Shown here: positions 49,019 through 58,975 of the stretch, one piece after another | How the letters are laid out: the number at the start of each line of letters is the position of its first letter | Position numbering within the stretch: position 1 is the first letter of the stretch | Source: Jannaschia sp. M317 | GTDB lineage: Bacteria; Pseudomonadota; Alphaproteobacteria; Rhodobacterales; Rhodobacteraceae | Length of the DNA: 64,000 bases | Assembly (NCBI RefSeq): GCF_025141175.1 | Contig: NZ_CP081155.1 | Coordinates: 1,765,001 to 1,829,000, forward strand | Direction: 5' to 3' | Position numbers and translations under genes: made by a program | Notes under the pieces: generated by a model | The model's database searches: none | Told to the model about the DNA's origin: nothing | The model's input: only the letters and a program-made list of their open reading frames with translations

Positions 49019-52000
49019 ATGTCTACGATTATCGGTGCGCTGCGGGTTAACATCAGCCTCGACAGTGCGGCGTTCGAGCGAGGCGTGGGGCGGGCGAAAA
49101 CCGGTCTGCGGGGCCTGCGTGTCGGGCTGGCCGGAGTTGCCGCGATGGCCGGGGCCGGTCTGGGCCTGGGCCAGGCGGTTCAGACCCTGCGTGGATTTGA
49201 GTCGTCGATGGCCAGGGTCAAGGCGATCAGCGGTGCGACCGAGCAGGAATTCGGCCGGATGCGGGATGTCGCCCGCGAGATGGGTGAGACGACCGAATTC
49301 AGCGCCAGCGCGGCGGCGGGTGGCCTGGCCTTTCTGGCGCAGGCCGGGTTCTCGGCGCAGGATGCGACGGACGCCCTGCCGCGCACCCTGGAGCTGGCGA
49401 CCGCCGGGGCGTTGGGGTTGGCCGAGGCGGCGGACATCGCATCCAATGTGATGTCGGGGTTCAGTCTGCCGGTGGCCGAGGTGGGCCGCGTGTCGGATGT
49501 CCTGGCGAAATCGGCAAGCATTTCCAACACCAACGTCCAGCAGCTGGGAGACGCCATGCGGTCCGCCGCGCCGGTGGCCAACATGCTGGATATCTCGATC
49601 GAAGAGACGGCGGCGGCCATTGGTGTGCTGTCGGATGCCGGTATTCAGGGATCGCAATCGGGCGTCGGTCTGGCCGGTGTCATGAACCGGATGATCAAGC
49701 CGACGAAAGACGTCGAACGCGGTCTGGCGTCGGCGGGTCTGACCCTGGCCGATGTCGACATCGAGGCGCTTGGCCTGACCGGTGTGTTGGAGCGGCTGCA
49801 CGATGCCGAGCTGACAGCAGGCGAGGCGGCCCAGATCTTCGGGGCCGAACATGCCAAGTCCGGCGCGGTCCTGATCGAGGGGATCGGCAAGCTGCGCGAT
49901 TATACCGGATCGCTGAACGCAGCCGAGGGCGCGGCGGGCGATATGGCCAGGACGATGCGCGACCAGTTGGACGGCGATTTCAAATCACTGTCCTCGGCGG
50001 TCGAGGGTCTGACGCTGTCCCTTGGCGAGGGTGGCCTGACCGAAGTGATCCGCCAGGCCGTTCAGACAGCGACCGGTTTCGTGCGCGCCCTGTCTGGTTG
50101 GGACCTGCTGGATGAGGTGGCTATGTCCGCCGCCGCGCTGGCCGCCGGTCTGGGTGCGCTGGTCTTTCCGATCGCGGCCATCGGCGCGGTCAGCGCCGGT
50201 GCCATCGCTTATATCGTCGGCAACTGGGGAAGCCTGCAGGACCGGTTTCCGCGCGTGACCGGCGCGATTTCCGGCGGCATCGGCCTGATGCGCGGGGCAT
50301 TCGATACCATTGGGTCCGTGGCGGCCGGGGCCGCCGCGTCCCTGACAGCCGGGCTCGCCGGGTTTCGGGAAGGGGTCGACGGGTTCGTCGGGCCGATCCG
50401 TGACAAGTTGCAGGGCGCGGCAGATGATCTGGGGCCGATCCTGGACAACCTGTCCGCCGCCTTCGGTGTGATCATGGGGGTATTCGCGGGTGAGGATGGG
50501 GATGCCGCCACGACGGGCATGCGCGAGATCGGGACTGTTCTGGGGGCCATCGCCGGGCTTGCGCTGGAGGGCGTGGCTAATTCGCTGGGCCTGCTGACCG
50601 AGGGGATCAAGGCCGTAACCGGCGTGGTTGCCGGTGTCCTGCAGAGCGATTTCGGCGCGGCCTGGGCATCGCTGCGCGGGTTCTTCGATTACATCACGGG
50701 GGAGATCCAGCTTGCCCCCTGGATCACGGGCGGGATCGATTTTGGCCCGGTCACCGCGTCGGTCCTGGGGTTGGTGGTCGACGCCGGGGCCGAGCTGGCG
50801 AATTGGGTGGCGTCCCTGCCTGCCGTCGGTGCGGAGTTGGTGGCGGGGTTGGCCGACGGCATCGCGGCCGAGGTCGGTGAGGTTCTGGACGCCATTGCGG
50901 GCATCTGGACGCAGCTGCGCGGTGCCGTCGTCGGCTGGAAGGATGATCTGCGCGACATCGGTCGGGATGCCATCAGCGGTCTGACCCTGGGGATTCTGGG
51001 CGGTAAATCCGAAGTCGAGGGCGCGGCGGCAGAGGTCGCGCGCAGCGCCGGGTCCAGCATCCGGCGGGCCACCCGAACCCGGTCGCCATCGCGCGAATGG
51101 ATGGAGATCGGGCGCGACCTGTCGGACGGTCTGGGCATCGGGATCGAGGACGGGCAGGGACGGGTCGAGGATGCCGCCCGGTCGCTGGCCGAGGGCGTCA
51201 GCGACACGATGCGCAACGGGCTGGCCGATCTACCCCGCAAGCTGGGGGATGCGATCGCGGGCGGGCTGGCCAACGGCGGTCTGTCGGGCGCGTTTGCCGA
51301 CCTCGCGAGCCTGGCCAAGTCGTCCCTGACGTCCATCGTGTCGGGCGGGATCACATCGCTGTTTACAGGCGGGGCGGCCTCCGCATCGGTCGGGGGCGGT
51401 GGCACGGGTGGCGGCGGGGGTATCCTGGGCAACCTGTTGGGCGGTGCCGGCCTTTTGGGGCAGGGCGGCATCCTTTCGAACATCGGCGGGGCCATATCCG
51501 GGGCCTGGACGGGTCTGTCCGGTGTCCTGACGGGGGGCGGCCTTGGATCGTCGTTCGCGAACCTTGGCGGTCTTGTCACCGGCAAGGTCGGCGGGGCGGG
51601 CGCAATCGGTGCGGCGCTTCCTGCGGCGGGCATCATCGCGGCGGGCGTCGCTGCCATCGTGAGCGGCTTCAAGAAGGAGTATGACGGTCGGTTCCTGCGC
51701 GGCAGCCTGTCTGGCGAGGGGTTCGACGGGCATTCCGCCGATTTCTGGGACGGTGGCTGGATCCGGGGCGACAAGGAAGTCCGGGTGCCGATCGAGGCGG
51801 AGACGCAGGCCATGCTGGACGGCACCGCCAAGGCGATCCGCGACAACGTGCGCGACATGGCCGCGAACCTTGGCCTCGCGTCCGACGCGACGGCGGACTT
51901 CGCCACCGACCAGTTTACCGTCTGGATCAGCGGTCCGAACGCAAAGTCCGGAGAAGAAGTGGCTGCGAAGCTGCAAGCGCAGTTGGATGGGCTGGCTGTC

Positions 52001-55000
52001 GGCATGTCCGATCTCGTCCTGACGACGAACGAGTATTCGCACGTGGGCGAGACAAGCTATGACACGCTGACACGCCTGGGCGGAGCCATACAGTCGGCGA
52101 ACGAGATCCTTGAGACGCTAGGGCATCGGATGTTCACCCTGTCGCTGCATGGGGCGGATATGGCTTCCGGGCTGGTGGATGCTTTCGGCGGCATTGATGC
52201 GATGAACGCAGCCAGCACGGCATATTTCTCCGCCTTCTATACCGAGGCCGAACAGTTCGACATCGCCCTGGGCCGGGTCCGCGCCGCCTTTGGGGACCTG
52301 GGCCAGACGATGCCCGAGACACGCGCGCAGTTCCGCGCCATGATCGAGGCGCAGGACCTGACGACCGCGGCGGGTCGGATGCTTTATGCTGAGTTGATCG
52401 GGCTTTCCGGCGCGCTTGCGGAGGTGCTGCCGGGGGTCATGGATCTGTCCGCAGAAGTCGGTGCTCTTTTGGGGAATGCGGCGACGGGCATAGACGGCCT
52501 TTTGTCGACGGCCAATTCGGCGATGCGCGCAAACCAGACGGCGGCGACCACGTGGTATCGCGCGGCGGATACGTTGCGCGGGCTGATTGCCGAACTGCGC
52601 GGGACCTCTGGTGCGCTGGTGTCGGGTGCGCAGGCGCGGGCATATAACGAGGCGCGTTTCCAGACGGCCCTGTCGCGGGCGATCGCGGGCGACAACGGCG
52701 CTGCGGGTGACCTGACGGGCGCGGCGCGGGCGTTGCTGGACAGCGCGGCTGCGACGGCAAGCAGCCGGGTGGATCTGGCGCGGATCGAAGCACGGGTGCT
52801 GTCCGATCTGAACCTTGCGGCGGGTGTCTCGGATGTCGAGGGCGCACGGCACGACGTCATCGCCGGGCTGCATGGGGATCAGATCAGCCTGCTGGGCGAA
52901 GTGAAGGACTACCTGACGGGGGGCGGCGCTCTGGACCCTGCGCAAATTGACGCGCTCAGCGGGCAAATCGGCGCGCTTGAAGCTGCGCTGCAATCTGCGG
53001 AGATGATCAACTATGCCTTCCTGAAGGAGCGGCTGTCGGTCAGCGTGGATCTGATCGCCGACGCGAACGTGCCCCCGTACCTGCGCAGGATGCTGGCGGA
53101 TGCCGCCCGGGGCGTCACTTCGTCCATCGACTACATCGTGCGTGCGCCGGGTCTTACGCCGGACCTGCGGTGGATCGCCCTGACCGGCGCGTCCGAGCAC
53201 ATCAAGACCGTCGATTTCCTGGTGGGTGCAAAGCTGCCCGCAGATACGAACCGCCTGGCGCTTGCGTCGGTTTCGGACCTGCGCAAGACCGTCAACCTGG
53301 TCGTCGGGACCAAGTTGCCCCGCGACACCATGCGGCTTGCGCTGACGGGGTCGTCCGAGTTGTCGCGCACTGTGAACGCGGTGCTGTCGTCGCAGGCCGA
53401 CACGCGCGCGATCCATTTGGCGTTCAGCAATATCGGGGCCTATGACGTGGCCGTCCGCGCCGCGTTGCACCGATCGACCAACGACGACGTTCGCAAGATC
53501 GTCTTCGGGGAGGTCGGGACATACGCGGCGGCGGTGACTGCGGCCCTTGCGGCGGATATCGCGCCCTGGGCGCGCGCTGTCCTGCTGGGACGGCAGGGGC
53601 AGATGATCGTGAACATCACGGGCGTCCTGTCGTCTGGTCTGTCGCAGGCGCACCGCCGGTTGCTGCTGGAGGCGAATACCGCCGCACTGCGCGGGGTGAC
53701 CGTTGCGATGGCATTCGCGCGCAGCGTGTCGGCCGCAGAGCGGGGCCTGTTGCTCGATGCGGGCGTGACGACCTTGCGCCGCATCGAGGCCATCGTGAAC
53801 CCGGCGGGGTGGACGCCCGATGGTGTTTTGTTCCTTCGGGCGCTGTCCGACGCCGGGGTCGTCACCCGGCGGATGGACGGTCGGCTGGATCTTGTCCGCC
53901 CTAGCATCGATGCGGCCCTGCTTCTGCGGCTGACGGATAGCAGCGTCGTCAAGCGCATGCGCGGCGGCGCGTGGATGGGGCAGGGCATGATCAGCGCGGA
54001 TGGCATCAGCCTCCTGCGCATGGCCGATAGCAGTGTCGTCAAGCGCATGTACGGTGGCGCCTGGATGGACAAGGCGAAGATTAGCGCCGATGGAATGGCG
54101 CTGCTGCGGATGGGCCACCAGAGTGTCGTCAAGCGGATGCACGGCGGGGCATGGCTCGACAAAGGAAAGATCAGCACCGATGGCGTGAACCTTCTTCGCA
54201 TGACCGACGGCAGGATCGTCAAGCGGATGCTCGGTGGCGCGTGGCTGGATAGCGCAAAGGTCAGCGCCGATGGTGTCAACCTTCTTCGCATGACGGACGC
54301 TAGCGTCGTCAAGCGGATGCGTGGTGGCGCGTGGCTTGAGCAGGGGAAGGTCAGCGCGGACGGCATCAGTCTTCTGCGGATGAACAGCGACAGCATCAAG
54401 CGGATCCTCAAGGGGTCGGTTGTCCTGTCGAACATGACCCCGCAGCAATCGGCGCTGCTTGCGGCCGTCCACGGTTCCAGCAACGGTCGACTGACGCTCG
54501 GCGGGTCGTTTTCGTTCGATCCGTCCGCGTCCTTCAGAACGTGGTATGACGCCACGACGCGCTCCGCCATATCGAGCCCCATCTGGAACCTGCGGCAGTC
54601 GCTCGGCCAACTCGCCGAAACGATCCGGGACGAAGGAGCGGGGCGGGAAGCGCAGCTCGCCGCGGATCGCCTGAGGCAGGAAGCGGCGACGCGATCCTCG
54701 GCGCTGACAGACTATGCAGACGGCCTGGCGCGCAACCGTAGCGGCCAGCACTATGCGACGGACGCCCAGATCCGGCACATGGCACAGATCGCGGGTGTCA
54801 GTACGGCAGGGCACGGCAATGCTGTTGCCGCCCGCGTGGCCGAGTTCTCCGACGCCGATGACCTGGCGTCCATCGTCATGGATAACGGCGGGCACCGGCT
54901 GAACGCCTACCTGCGGTCGCTGGTAGGGGCGAACATGGTGGATATCCGCCCCGATGCGTATCTTGCCGCCTATTCCGACGTGAAGAGTTCCCCGGAGTTT

Positions 55001-55426
55001 CATTTCCAGCGGCACGGGCGGGGGGAGATCGCGAGCGGCCAGCGCCAGCTGGCCAGGTCTGCCTTTGACTGGGCCAGCATGGGGGTAAAGATCCCCGGCT
55101 ACGCAACTGGCATCAACTTCGCACCGGGTGGCGTAGCAATGGTTGGCGAGCGAGGCCCCGAACTGGTCGAGCTGCCCAGGGGCGCGCGCGTCAATACGGC
55201 GCTGCAGACCCGGGCGATGATGGGTGGCGGGAACGAAGCGCTCATTCGCGAGGTGCGGGAACTGCGCCGCGAGATTTCCGAGTTGCGCGCACAAGAGCGT
55301 CAGTTCGGTCTCAGGAATAGCGAGAACCTGCAGAAGCTGGGCCGCATGGCCGACCGCGAACGCCGCATCGGTATCGCCGTGACCAACCCGGGCGATGGCA
55401 CGAAATTGCAGACGGAAGGGGCGTAG
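49019..55426 (+). CDS. tail tape measure protein, 2135 aa, repeat-rich
   Basis: The N-terminus holds the TP901-type tape measure region (GFESSMARVKAISGATEQEF; FSASAAAGGLAFLAQAGFSA; residues ~60-350). Hydrophobic segments follow, then a Gly-rich stretch near residue 800. From residue ~1351 to ~1810 runs a solenoid of about ten ~27-residue units followed by six 30-residue units (period exactly 90 bp at 53903-54442). The end has FAPGGVAMVGERGPELVELP, the usual tape-measure C-terminal motif. ATG at 49019 has CTGGAGA upstream. Its length implies a very long tail, or part of it is a tip domain. Confidence 0.92.
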   Translation: MSTIIGALRVNISLDSAAFERGVGRAKTGLRGLRVGLAGVAAMAGAGLGLGQAVQTLRGFESSMARVKAISGATEQEFGRMRDVAREMGETTEFSASAAAGGLAFLAQAGFSAQDATDALPRTLELATAGALGLAEAADIASNVMSGFSLPVAEVGRVSDVLAKSASISNTNVQQLGDAMRSAAPVANMLDISIEETAAAIGVLSDAGIQGSQSGVGLAGVMNRMIKPTKDVERGLASAGLTLADVDIEALGLTGVLERLHDAELTAGEAAQIFGAEHAKSGAVLIEGIGKLRDYTGSLNAAEGAAGDMARTMRDQLDGDFKSLSSAVEGLTLSLGEGGLTEVIRQAVQTATGFVRALSGWDLLDEVAMSAAALAAGLGALVFPIAAIGAVSAGAIAYIVGNWGSLQDRFPRVTGAISGGIGLMRGAFDTIGSVAAGAAASLTAGLAGFREGVDGFVGPIRDKLQGAADDLGPILDNLSAAFGVIMGVFAGEDGDAATTGMREIGTVLGAIAGLALEGVANSLGLLTEGIKAVTGVVAGVLQSDFGAAWASLRGFFDYITGEIQLAPWITGGIDFGPVTASVLGLVVDAGAELANWVASLPAVGAELVAGLADGIAAEVGEVLDAIAGIWTQLRGAVVGWKDDLRDIGRDAISGLTLGILGGKSEVEGAAAEVARSAGSSIRRATRTRSPSREWMEIGRDLSDGLGIGIEDGQGRVEDAARSLAEGVSDTMRNGLADLPRKLGDAIAGGLANGGLSGAFADLASLAKSSLTSIVSGGITSLFTGGAASASVGGGGTGGGGGILGNLLGGAGLLGQGGILSNIGGAISGAWTGLSGVLTGGGLGSSFANLGGLVTGKVGGAGAIGAALPAAGIIAAGVAAIVSGFKKEYDGRFLRGSLSGEGFDGHSADFWDGGWIRGDKEVRVPIEAETQAMLDGTAKAIRDNVRDMAANLGLASDATADFATDQFTVWISGPNAKSGEEVAAKLQAQLDGLAVGMSDLVLTTNEYSHVGETSYDTLTRLGGAIQSANEILETLGHRMFTLSLHGADMASGLVDAFGGIDAMNAASTAYFSAFYTEAEQFDIALGRVRAAFGDLGQTMPETRAQFRAMIEAQDLTTAAGRMLYAELIGLSGALAEVLPGVMDLSAEVGALLGNAATGIDGLLSTANSAMRANQTAATTWYRAADTLRGLIAELRGTSGALVSGAQARAYNEARFQTALSRAIAGDNGAAGDLTGAARALLDSAAATASSRVDLARIEARVLSDLNLAAGVSDVEGARHDVIAGLHGDQISLLGEVKDYLTGGGALDPAQIDALSGQIGALEAALQSAEMINYAFLKERLSVSVDLIADANVPPYLRRMLADAARGVTSSIDYIVRAPGLTPDLRWIALTGASEHIKTVDFLVGAKLPADTNRLALASVSDLRKTVNLVVGTKLPRDTMRLALTGSSELSRTVNAVLSSQADTRAIHLAFSNIGAYDVAVRAALHRSTNDDVRKIVFGEVGTYAAAVTAALAADIAPWARAVLLGRQGQMIVNITGVLSSGLSQAHRRLLLEANTAALRGVTVAMAFARSVSAAERGLLLDAGVTTLRRIEAIVNPAGWTPDGVLFLRALSDAGVVTRRMDGRLDLVRPSIDAALLLRLTDSSVVKRMRGGAWMGQGMISADGISLLRMADSSVVKRMYGGAWMDKAKISADGMALLRMGHQSVVKRMHGGAWLDKGKISTDGVNLLRMTDGRIVKRMLGGAWLDSAKVSADGVNLLRMTDASVVKRMRGGAWLEQGKVSADGISLLRMNSDSIKRILKGSVVLSNMTPQQSALLAAVHGSSNGRLTLGGSFSFDPSASFRTWYDATTRSAISSPIWNLRQSLGQLAETIRDEGAGREAQLAADRLRQEAATRSSALTDYADGLARNRSGQHYATDAQIRHMAQIAGVSTAGHGNAVAARVAEFSDADDLASIVMDNGGHRLNAYLRSLVGANMVDIRPDAYLAAYSDVKSSPEFHFQRHGRGEIASGQRQLARSAFDWASMGVKIPGYATGINFAPGGVAMVGERGPELVELPRGARVNTALQTRAMMGGGNEALIREVRELRREISELRAQERQFGLRNSENLQKLGRMADRERRIGIAVTNPGDGTKLQTEGA
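53069..53902 (+). repeat. ~27-residue repeats in the tape measure protein
   Basis: About ten consecutive units follow the pattern xPxDxRxLALTGSSELxKTVNxVVxxK, for example LTPDLRWIALTGASEHIKTV, LPADTNRLALASVSDLRKTV and LPRDTMRLALTGSSELSRTV. Later units are more diverged. Confidence 0.7.
53903..54442 (+). repeat. six 90-bp (30-residue) tandem repeats in the tape measure protein
   Basis: The units read S-A-D-G-x-x-LLRM-x-D-x-SVVKRM-x-GGAW-L/M-D-x-x-K-I/V. Copies of the GTCGTCAAGCG core occur at exact 90-bp steps from 53941 to 54301, and a truncated copy is at 54391. Repeats are more alike in protein than in DNA, indicating selection. Confidence 0.8.
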
Positions 55427-55427
55427 G

Positions 55428-56312
55428 ATGCGCGTGATTTATCCAATCGTCGTGAATGACGGCATCCTGTCGACAAGCAATTTGCCGGAGAACGATCATC
55501 CGGAATGGAATTCCGGCACCTCCTATACGGCGGGGGACCGTGTCATCATTTCGGCGGACCATGGCGTCCATGAAGCGGTGGTTGATAATCTGGGCAACGC
55601 CCCCCTGGACGACGACGGCACAAACTGGATCAGGATCGGTGCCACAAATCGCTGGAAGCCGTTCGACGGTTACCTGACGGACGCGGCCGAGGGTTCTGGC
55701 AGCATTACCTACACGCTGACGCCAAGCGGCGTCGTTCGGGGAATCGCGCTTTTTGGGTTGGCGGGTCTTTCCGTGCGGGTGCGGGTCGCGGCAACCGGAT
55801 ACGACCGCACCGTCGACCTGGTCGACGGGACCGAGGTTTCGGACTGGTTCGATTTCTTCTCCGAACCGATCAAGTACGACAGCGAGGCGCTGTTGGCCGA
55901 CGTGGCCTGTTACGGCACGTCGATCGAGATCACGGTCGATGCCGGGTCGGGCACCGCGCGGGTCGGCCAGATCGTGCTGGGGCGCATTGTGAATCTGGGG
56001 ACGACGCTGGACGGGACGCAGCCGGACTTCGTCAGCTACTCGGTGAAATCGCGCGACGACTTTGGTCGTGCCAACCTGGTGCGGCGCGATTTTGCGGATA
56101 CCGTCACGTTCAGGTTTGCCGCGCCCACCGAGAAACAAAGGCAGATCAAGCGGGTCGTGACTGAACTGGATGCAGTTCCGGCCGTCTGGTTTGCGGGCGA
56201 GGCCATGGAGGCGTTCGGGGTGCAGATCTACGGATACCCATCGAACTACGATGCCCCGCTCAGTTCCGACGGAACGACGTTTTATACACTCGAAATAGAG
56301 GGGGCCCTGTGA
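55428..56312 (+). CDS. tail tip protein with carbohydrate-binding-like module
   Basis: This 294-residue protein starts MRVIYPIVVNDGILSTSNLP. A GTSYTAGDRVIISADHGVHE stretch resembles a small chitin/cellulose-binding-like fold seen in phage tail proteins. The rest is beta-rich (VRGIALFGLAGLSVRVRVAA; IEITVDAGSGTARVGQIVLG). It follows the tape measure gene, so a distal tail role is likely. Confidence 0.65.
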   Translation: MRVIYPIVVNDGILSTSNLPENDHPEWNSGTSYTAGDRVIISADHGVHEAVVDNLGNAPLDDDGTNWIRIGATNRWKPFDGYLTDAAEGSGSITYTLTPSGVVRGIALFGLAGLSVRVRVAATGYDRTVDLVDGTEVSDWFDFFSEPIKYDSEALLADVACYGTSIEITVDAGSGTARVGQIVLGRIVNLGTTLDGTQPDFVSYSVKSRDDFGRANLVRRDFADTVTFRFAAPTEKQRQIKRVVTELDAVPAVWFAGEAMEAFGVQIYGYPSNYDAPLSSDGTTFYTLEIEGAL

Positions 56313-56857
56313 TGGCACTACCGCTGACTGCCATATCGTCGTTGCCGAAAGCGCCGAACCTAGCTGATCCGGCAAACTTTCAGGACGATGCGGCGACATT
56401 CGTCGGGGCGCTGGCGTCGTTCCGATCCAGCATCAATTCGATGATCGATGAGATCAACGGTGGGCTGTCCAATGCGTCGATCCTGGGCACCGTGCGCCAA
56501 TCGTCGGGATCGCCCACCGGGTCGCTTTTCGAGCCCGGAAGCAATTCCAATGGCGCATACGTGCGGTTCGCCGACGGAACGCAGATCTGCACCTCCAACG
56601 CCTTGTATGGCACCGCGGCCAACATCGCCGTTTCCACGAACTACCGCACCGCCGACATGAACTGGATCTACCCCGCTTCGTTCGTCGGGGAGCCTCGCCT
56701 GTCGGCCAGCTGTCGATCGGAGGTCAACCATTGGGCGACCGTCAGACCGATCTCTGGTGGCAATACGACGGAGGCCGTTCTGCGCGGATGGGCGGCCGCG
56801 GGCCCCCAGGCGACCGCATGGACATATGTCGCGACGGCCGTTGGCCGCTGGTTCTGA
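56312..56857 (+). CDS. tail fibre-like protein, 181 aa
   Basis: A helical N-terminus (DDAATFVGALASFRSSINSM) is followed by a beta-rich domain with SNGAYVRFADGTQICTSNAL, a motif of small phage fibre or receptor-binding heads. ATG at 56312 overlaps the upstream stop. Confidence 0.65.
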   Translation: MALPLTAISSLPKAPNLADPANFQDDAATFVGALASFRSSINSMIDEINGGLSNASILGTVRQSSGSPTGSLFEPGSNSNGAYVRFADGTQICTSNALYGTAANIAVSTNYRTADMNWIYPASFVGEPRLSASCRSEVNHWATVRPISGGNTTEAVLRGWAAAGPQATAWTYVATAVGRWF

Positions 56858-56869
56858 AGGAATCCCGAA

Positions 56870-57181
56870 ATGAGACTGACCTTTTCCCCGGTGCGCCGGG
56901 ACGACAGCCTGTCCGTTGACCGGCAGGGCGATACGCTGATCCTGAACGGAGAGGCGTTTGATTTTTCGGCCCTTCCCGAGGGGGCTATCCTGCCTCGATC
57001 GGCCATCGTCACCCTTTGGGTAGCTGGAGATGTGACGCGCGAAGGAGGGGTCCTGACGATCCCTCTGATCTTGCCACATGGGCCTGCCGGGCCCGATGAG
57101 ACACGGTTTGCTCAACCACTCACCCTGACCGAGAACGGGCCAGTAACCCTGCCGCCTTTCGATGCGGAGGTCTCGGCATGA
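56870..57181 (+). CDS. late prophage protein, 103 aa
   Basis: The protein (MRLTFSPVRRDDSLSVDRQG; LILNGEAFDFSALPEGAILP) is beta-rich. Similar small proteins accompany tail-fibre genes in Rhodobacterales prophages; no function is assigned. AAGGAATCCC precedes the ATG. Confidence 0.6.
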   Translation: MRLTFSPVRRDDSLSVDRQGDTLILNGEAFDFSALPEGAILPRSAIVTLWVAGDVTREGGVLTIPLILPHGPAGPDETRFAQPLTLTENGPVTLPPFDAEVSA

Positions 57182-57588
57182 ACATCGATTTCACGCAGAT
57201 CATCACCGCCGAAGACAAGGCCACAGCGGACAGGGCGCGACTGAGCGCGGCAGTCAACGCGGAGCGGGACCGCCGGATCGCGGCGGGGCAGACCGTCTTC
57301 GTTCCAGGCCTTGGACCGGTCCCGATGCAGGGACGGATCGGGGACATGCAGAACCTGCTCGCGCTGTTCAATGCGGCCAACCTGCGCAAGGCGCGCGGCG
57401 ACACGTCGGCTGGCATCGTGTTTCGTGATGCGGAAAACGTTGTTCACCGCCTGACGCCCGATCAGATGATCGCGCTTTACGTCATGGGCGCGACCTGGGT
57501 GGAGGCCGTCTATGGTGCGTCCTGGCGCATGAAGGACGGCGGCGACGTGCCCGCCGACTTCACCGACGACCGGCACTGGCCGCAATAG
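57178..57588 (+). CDS. DUF4376-like tail-fibre-associated protein
   Basis: This 136-residue protein has a helical start (DKATADRARLSAAVNAERDR RIAAG) and DMQNLLALFNAANLRKARGD, and ends in a helix GATWVEAVYGASWRMKDGGD. This layout matches DUF4376 proteins encoded beside fibre genes. ATGA overlap with the preceding gene. Confidence 0.65.
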   Translation: MNIDFTQIITAEDKATADRARLSAAVNAERDRRIAAGQTVFVPGLGPVPMQGRIGDMQNLLALFNAANLRKARGDTSAGIVFRDAENVVHRLTPDQMIALYVMGATWVEAVYGASWRMKDGGDVPADFTDDRHWPQ

Positions 57589-57604
57589 CCGGTCGGGTCG
57601 TTCT

Positions 57605-58219
57605 ATGACGAACCGACTTGCCCAGGAGGGCGCGGCCTTCGTCGCTGTCGCCCGCAAGATGATCTATGGCGCGATCGCGGCGGGCCTGCTGTCGATCGTG
57701 GTGGCCGTCGCGTGGGAGCCGTTCCGCACCTGGGCCGTGTCGATGATCCATCTGCCCGAAAGCGTGGCCGAGAACGCGCGCGCGACCGCAGCCAACGCCC
57801 GCGCCATCGATCGGCTGCGCCTGCCGTCCAACATCTTCGAGGTCAGCCCCCGTTCGGGGCCGGTGCGCGGCCACTGCGTGAGCGGGGTGAATTGCGTGGT
57901 CAAGGTCCGGGTCCGGCGACTGCCCGACGCGATGCCCTGCGAGATCATCCCAGGCTCGGCCGATTACTACTATCGCAACCCCCGCGACAACGAGACCCAC
58001 GACGTCACCATTGTCAGCGGGCGGCCCCGGGATGTCGACACGACCTGGATCAACCTGACCTTTACCCTGTCGACGCCATTCTCGCTGGAACCTGACGCGG
58101 AGCTCTGCGTCCGCCCGGCCTATCTGAACTGCCCCGGCCAGTTGCCCGAAGACGGGGCGATTGCCCCCGACGAAGAGTGTTTCGAGGTGCGGGTGCGGTC
58201 CGCCGCCCGGCACGAGTGA
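57605..58219 (+). CDS. single-TM late prophage protein
   Basis: This 204-residue protein has an N-terminal membrane helix (MIYGAIAAGLLSIVVAVAWE), a short coiled region (ENARATAANARAIDRLRLPS) and an extracytoplasmic domain with four or more cysteines. Placed just before the endolysin. It could take part in lysis (spanin-like) or be a surface protein; no family recognised. Confidence 0.55.
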   Translation: MTNRLAQEGAAFVAVARKMIYGAIAAGLLSIVVAVAWEPFRTWAVSMIHLPESVAENARATAANARAIDRLRLPSNIFEVSPRSGPVRGHCVSGVNCVVKVRVRRLPDAMPCEIIPGSADYYYRNPRDNETHDVTIVSGRPRDVDTTWINLTFTLSTPFSLEPDAELCVRPAYLNCPGQLPEDGAIAPDEECFEVRVRSAARHE

Positions 58220-58265
58220 TCAACCCACAATGCAACAGGAGGCCCCGCCAGCGGGGTGATTTGCC

Positions 58266-58964
58266 ATGCCATATGATGTGCTGACGCTGCAGCGCCGTCT
58301 GAACCGCCTGGGCTTTGGCCCGCTGGTCGAGGACGGCATCAAGGGGCCCCGGACGGATGCCGCCGTGGTCGTCTTCAAGCGATCCGTCGGATTCCGGGCG
58401 CGACCTTACGTCGGGCCCCTGACCTGGGAGGCGCTGACCGGCGCGGTGCCGATCGGGAACGGGGCGCTGGACGCCCGGCAGGCGATTCCCTGGATGGCCG
58501 AGGCCGCACGGATCAAGGGCCTGCACGAAGCGCGCGACACGGCCCGCCTGCGCGCCTGGTTCGACCGGTCCGTGGCCTGGATCGACCCGCGCGAGATCCC
58601 CTGGTGCGGGGCTTTTGTCGCGACCGTCATGCGCCGCTGGGAACCTGGCATCGCCCTGCCGGACAACCCGTTGGGCGCGCGCAACTGGGGCCGGTTCGGC
58701 AACGAGGTCGCGCCGCAGTTCGGGGCGGTCCTGACCTTTTGGAGGGGCGCGCCGTCAGGCTGGAAGGGACACGTCGGGTTCTACTGGGGCGAGGATGCAA
58801 CCGCGTTCCATGTCCTTGGCGGAAACCAATCGGACGCCGTCACCGTCACCCGCATCGCGAAGACCCGCCTGCTGCGCGCGCGCTGGCCCCATGGCCAAGC
58901 CGCGCCCGGGACGATCATCCGGCTGTCCCGCGCGGGTCAGCCCCTGTCTACCAACGAAGCCTGA
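58266..58964 (+). CDS. endolysin, TIGR02594-type peptidase with peptidoglycan-binding domain
   Basis: This 232-residue protein has an N-terminal PG_binding_1 module (VLTLQRRLNRLGFGPLVEDG IKGPRTDAAV). The C-terminal TIGR02594/NlpC-like catalytic part has WCGAFVATVMRR (nucleophile Cys), GAVLTFWRGAPSGWKGHVGF YWG (His) and HVLGGNQSDAV. There is no signal peptide, so a holin is needed for release. Confidence 0.85.
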   Translation: MPYDVLTLQRRLNRLGFGPLVEDGIKGPRTDAAVVVFKRSVGFRARPYVGPLTWEALTGAVPIGNGALDARQAIPWMAEAARIKGLHEARDTARLRAWFDRSVAWIDPREIPWCGAFVATVMRRWEPGIALPDNPLGARNWGRFGNEVAPQFGAVLTFWRGAPSGWKGHVGFYWGEDATAFHVLGGNQSDAVTVTRIAKTRLLRARWPHGQAAPGTIIRLSRAGQPLSTNEA

Positions 58965-58975
58965 AGGAGGCCCCC

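Noticed and set aside
52118-55294. A 1058-codon minus-strand frame antisense to the tape measure gene
   Set aside because: Composition is rich in His, Arg, Gln and Pro as expected from antisense of GC-rich coding DNA; no domains; the tape measure frame is clearly real.
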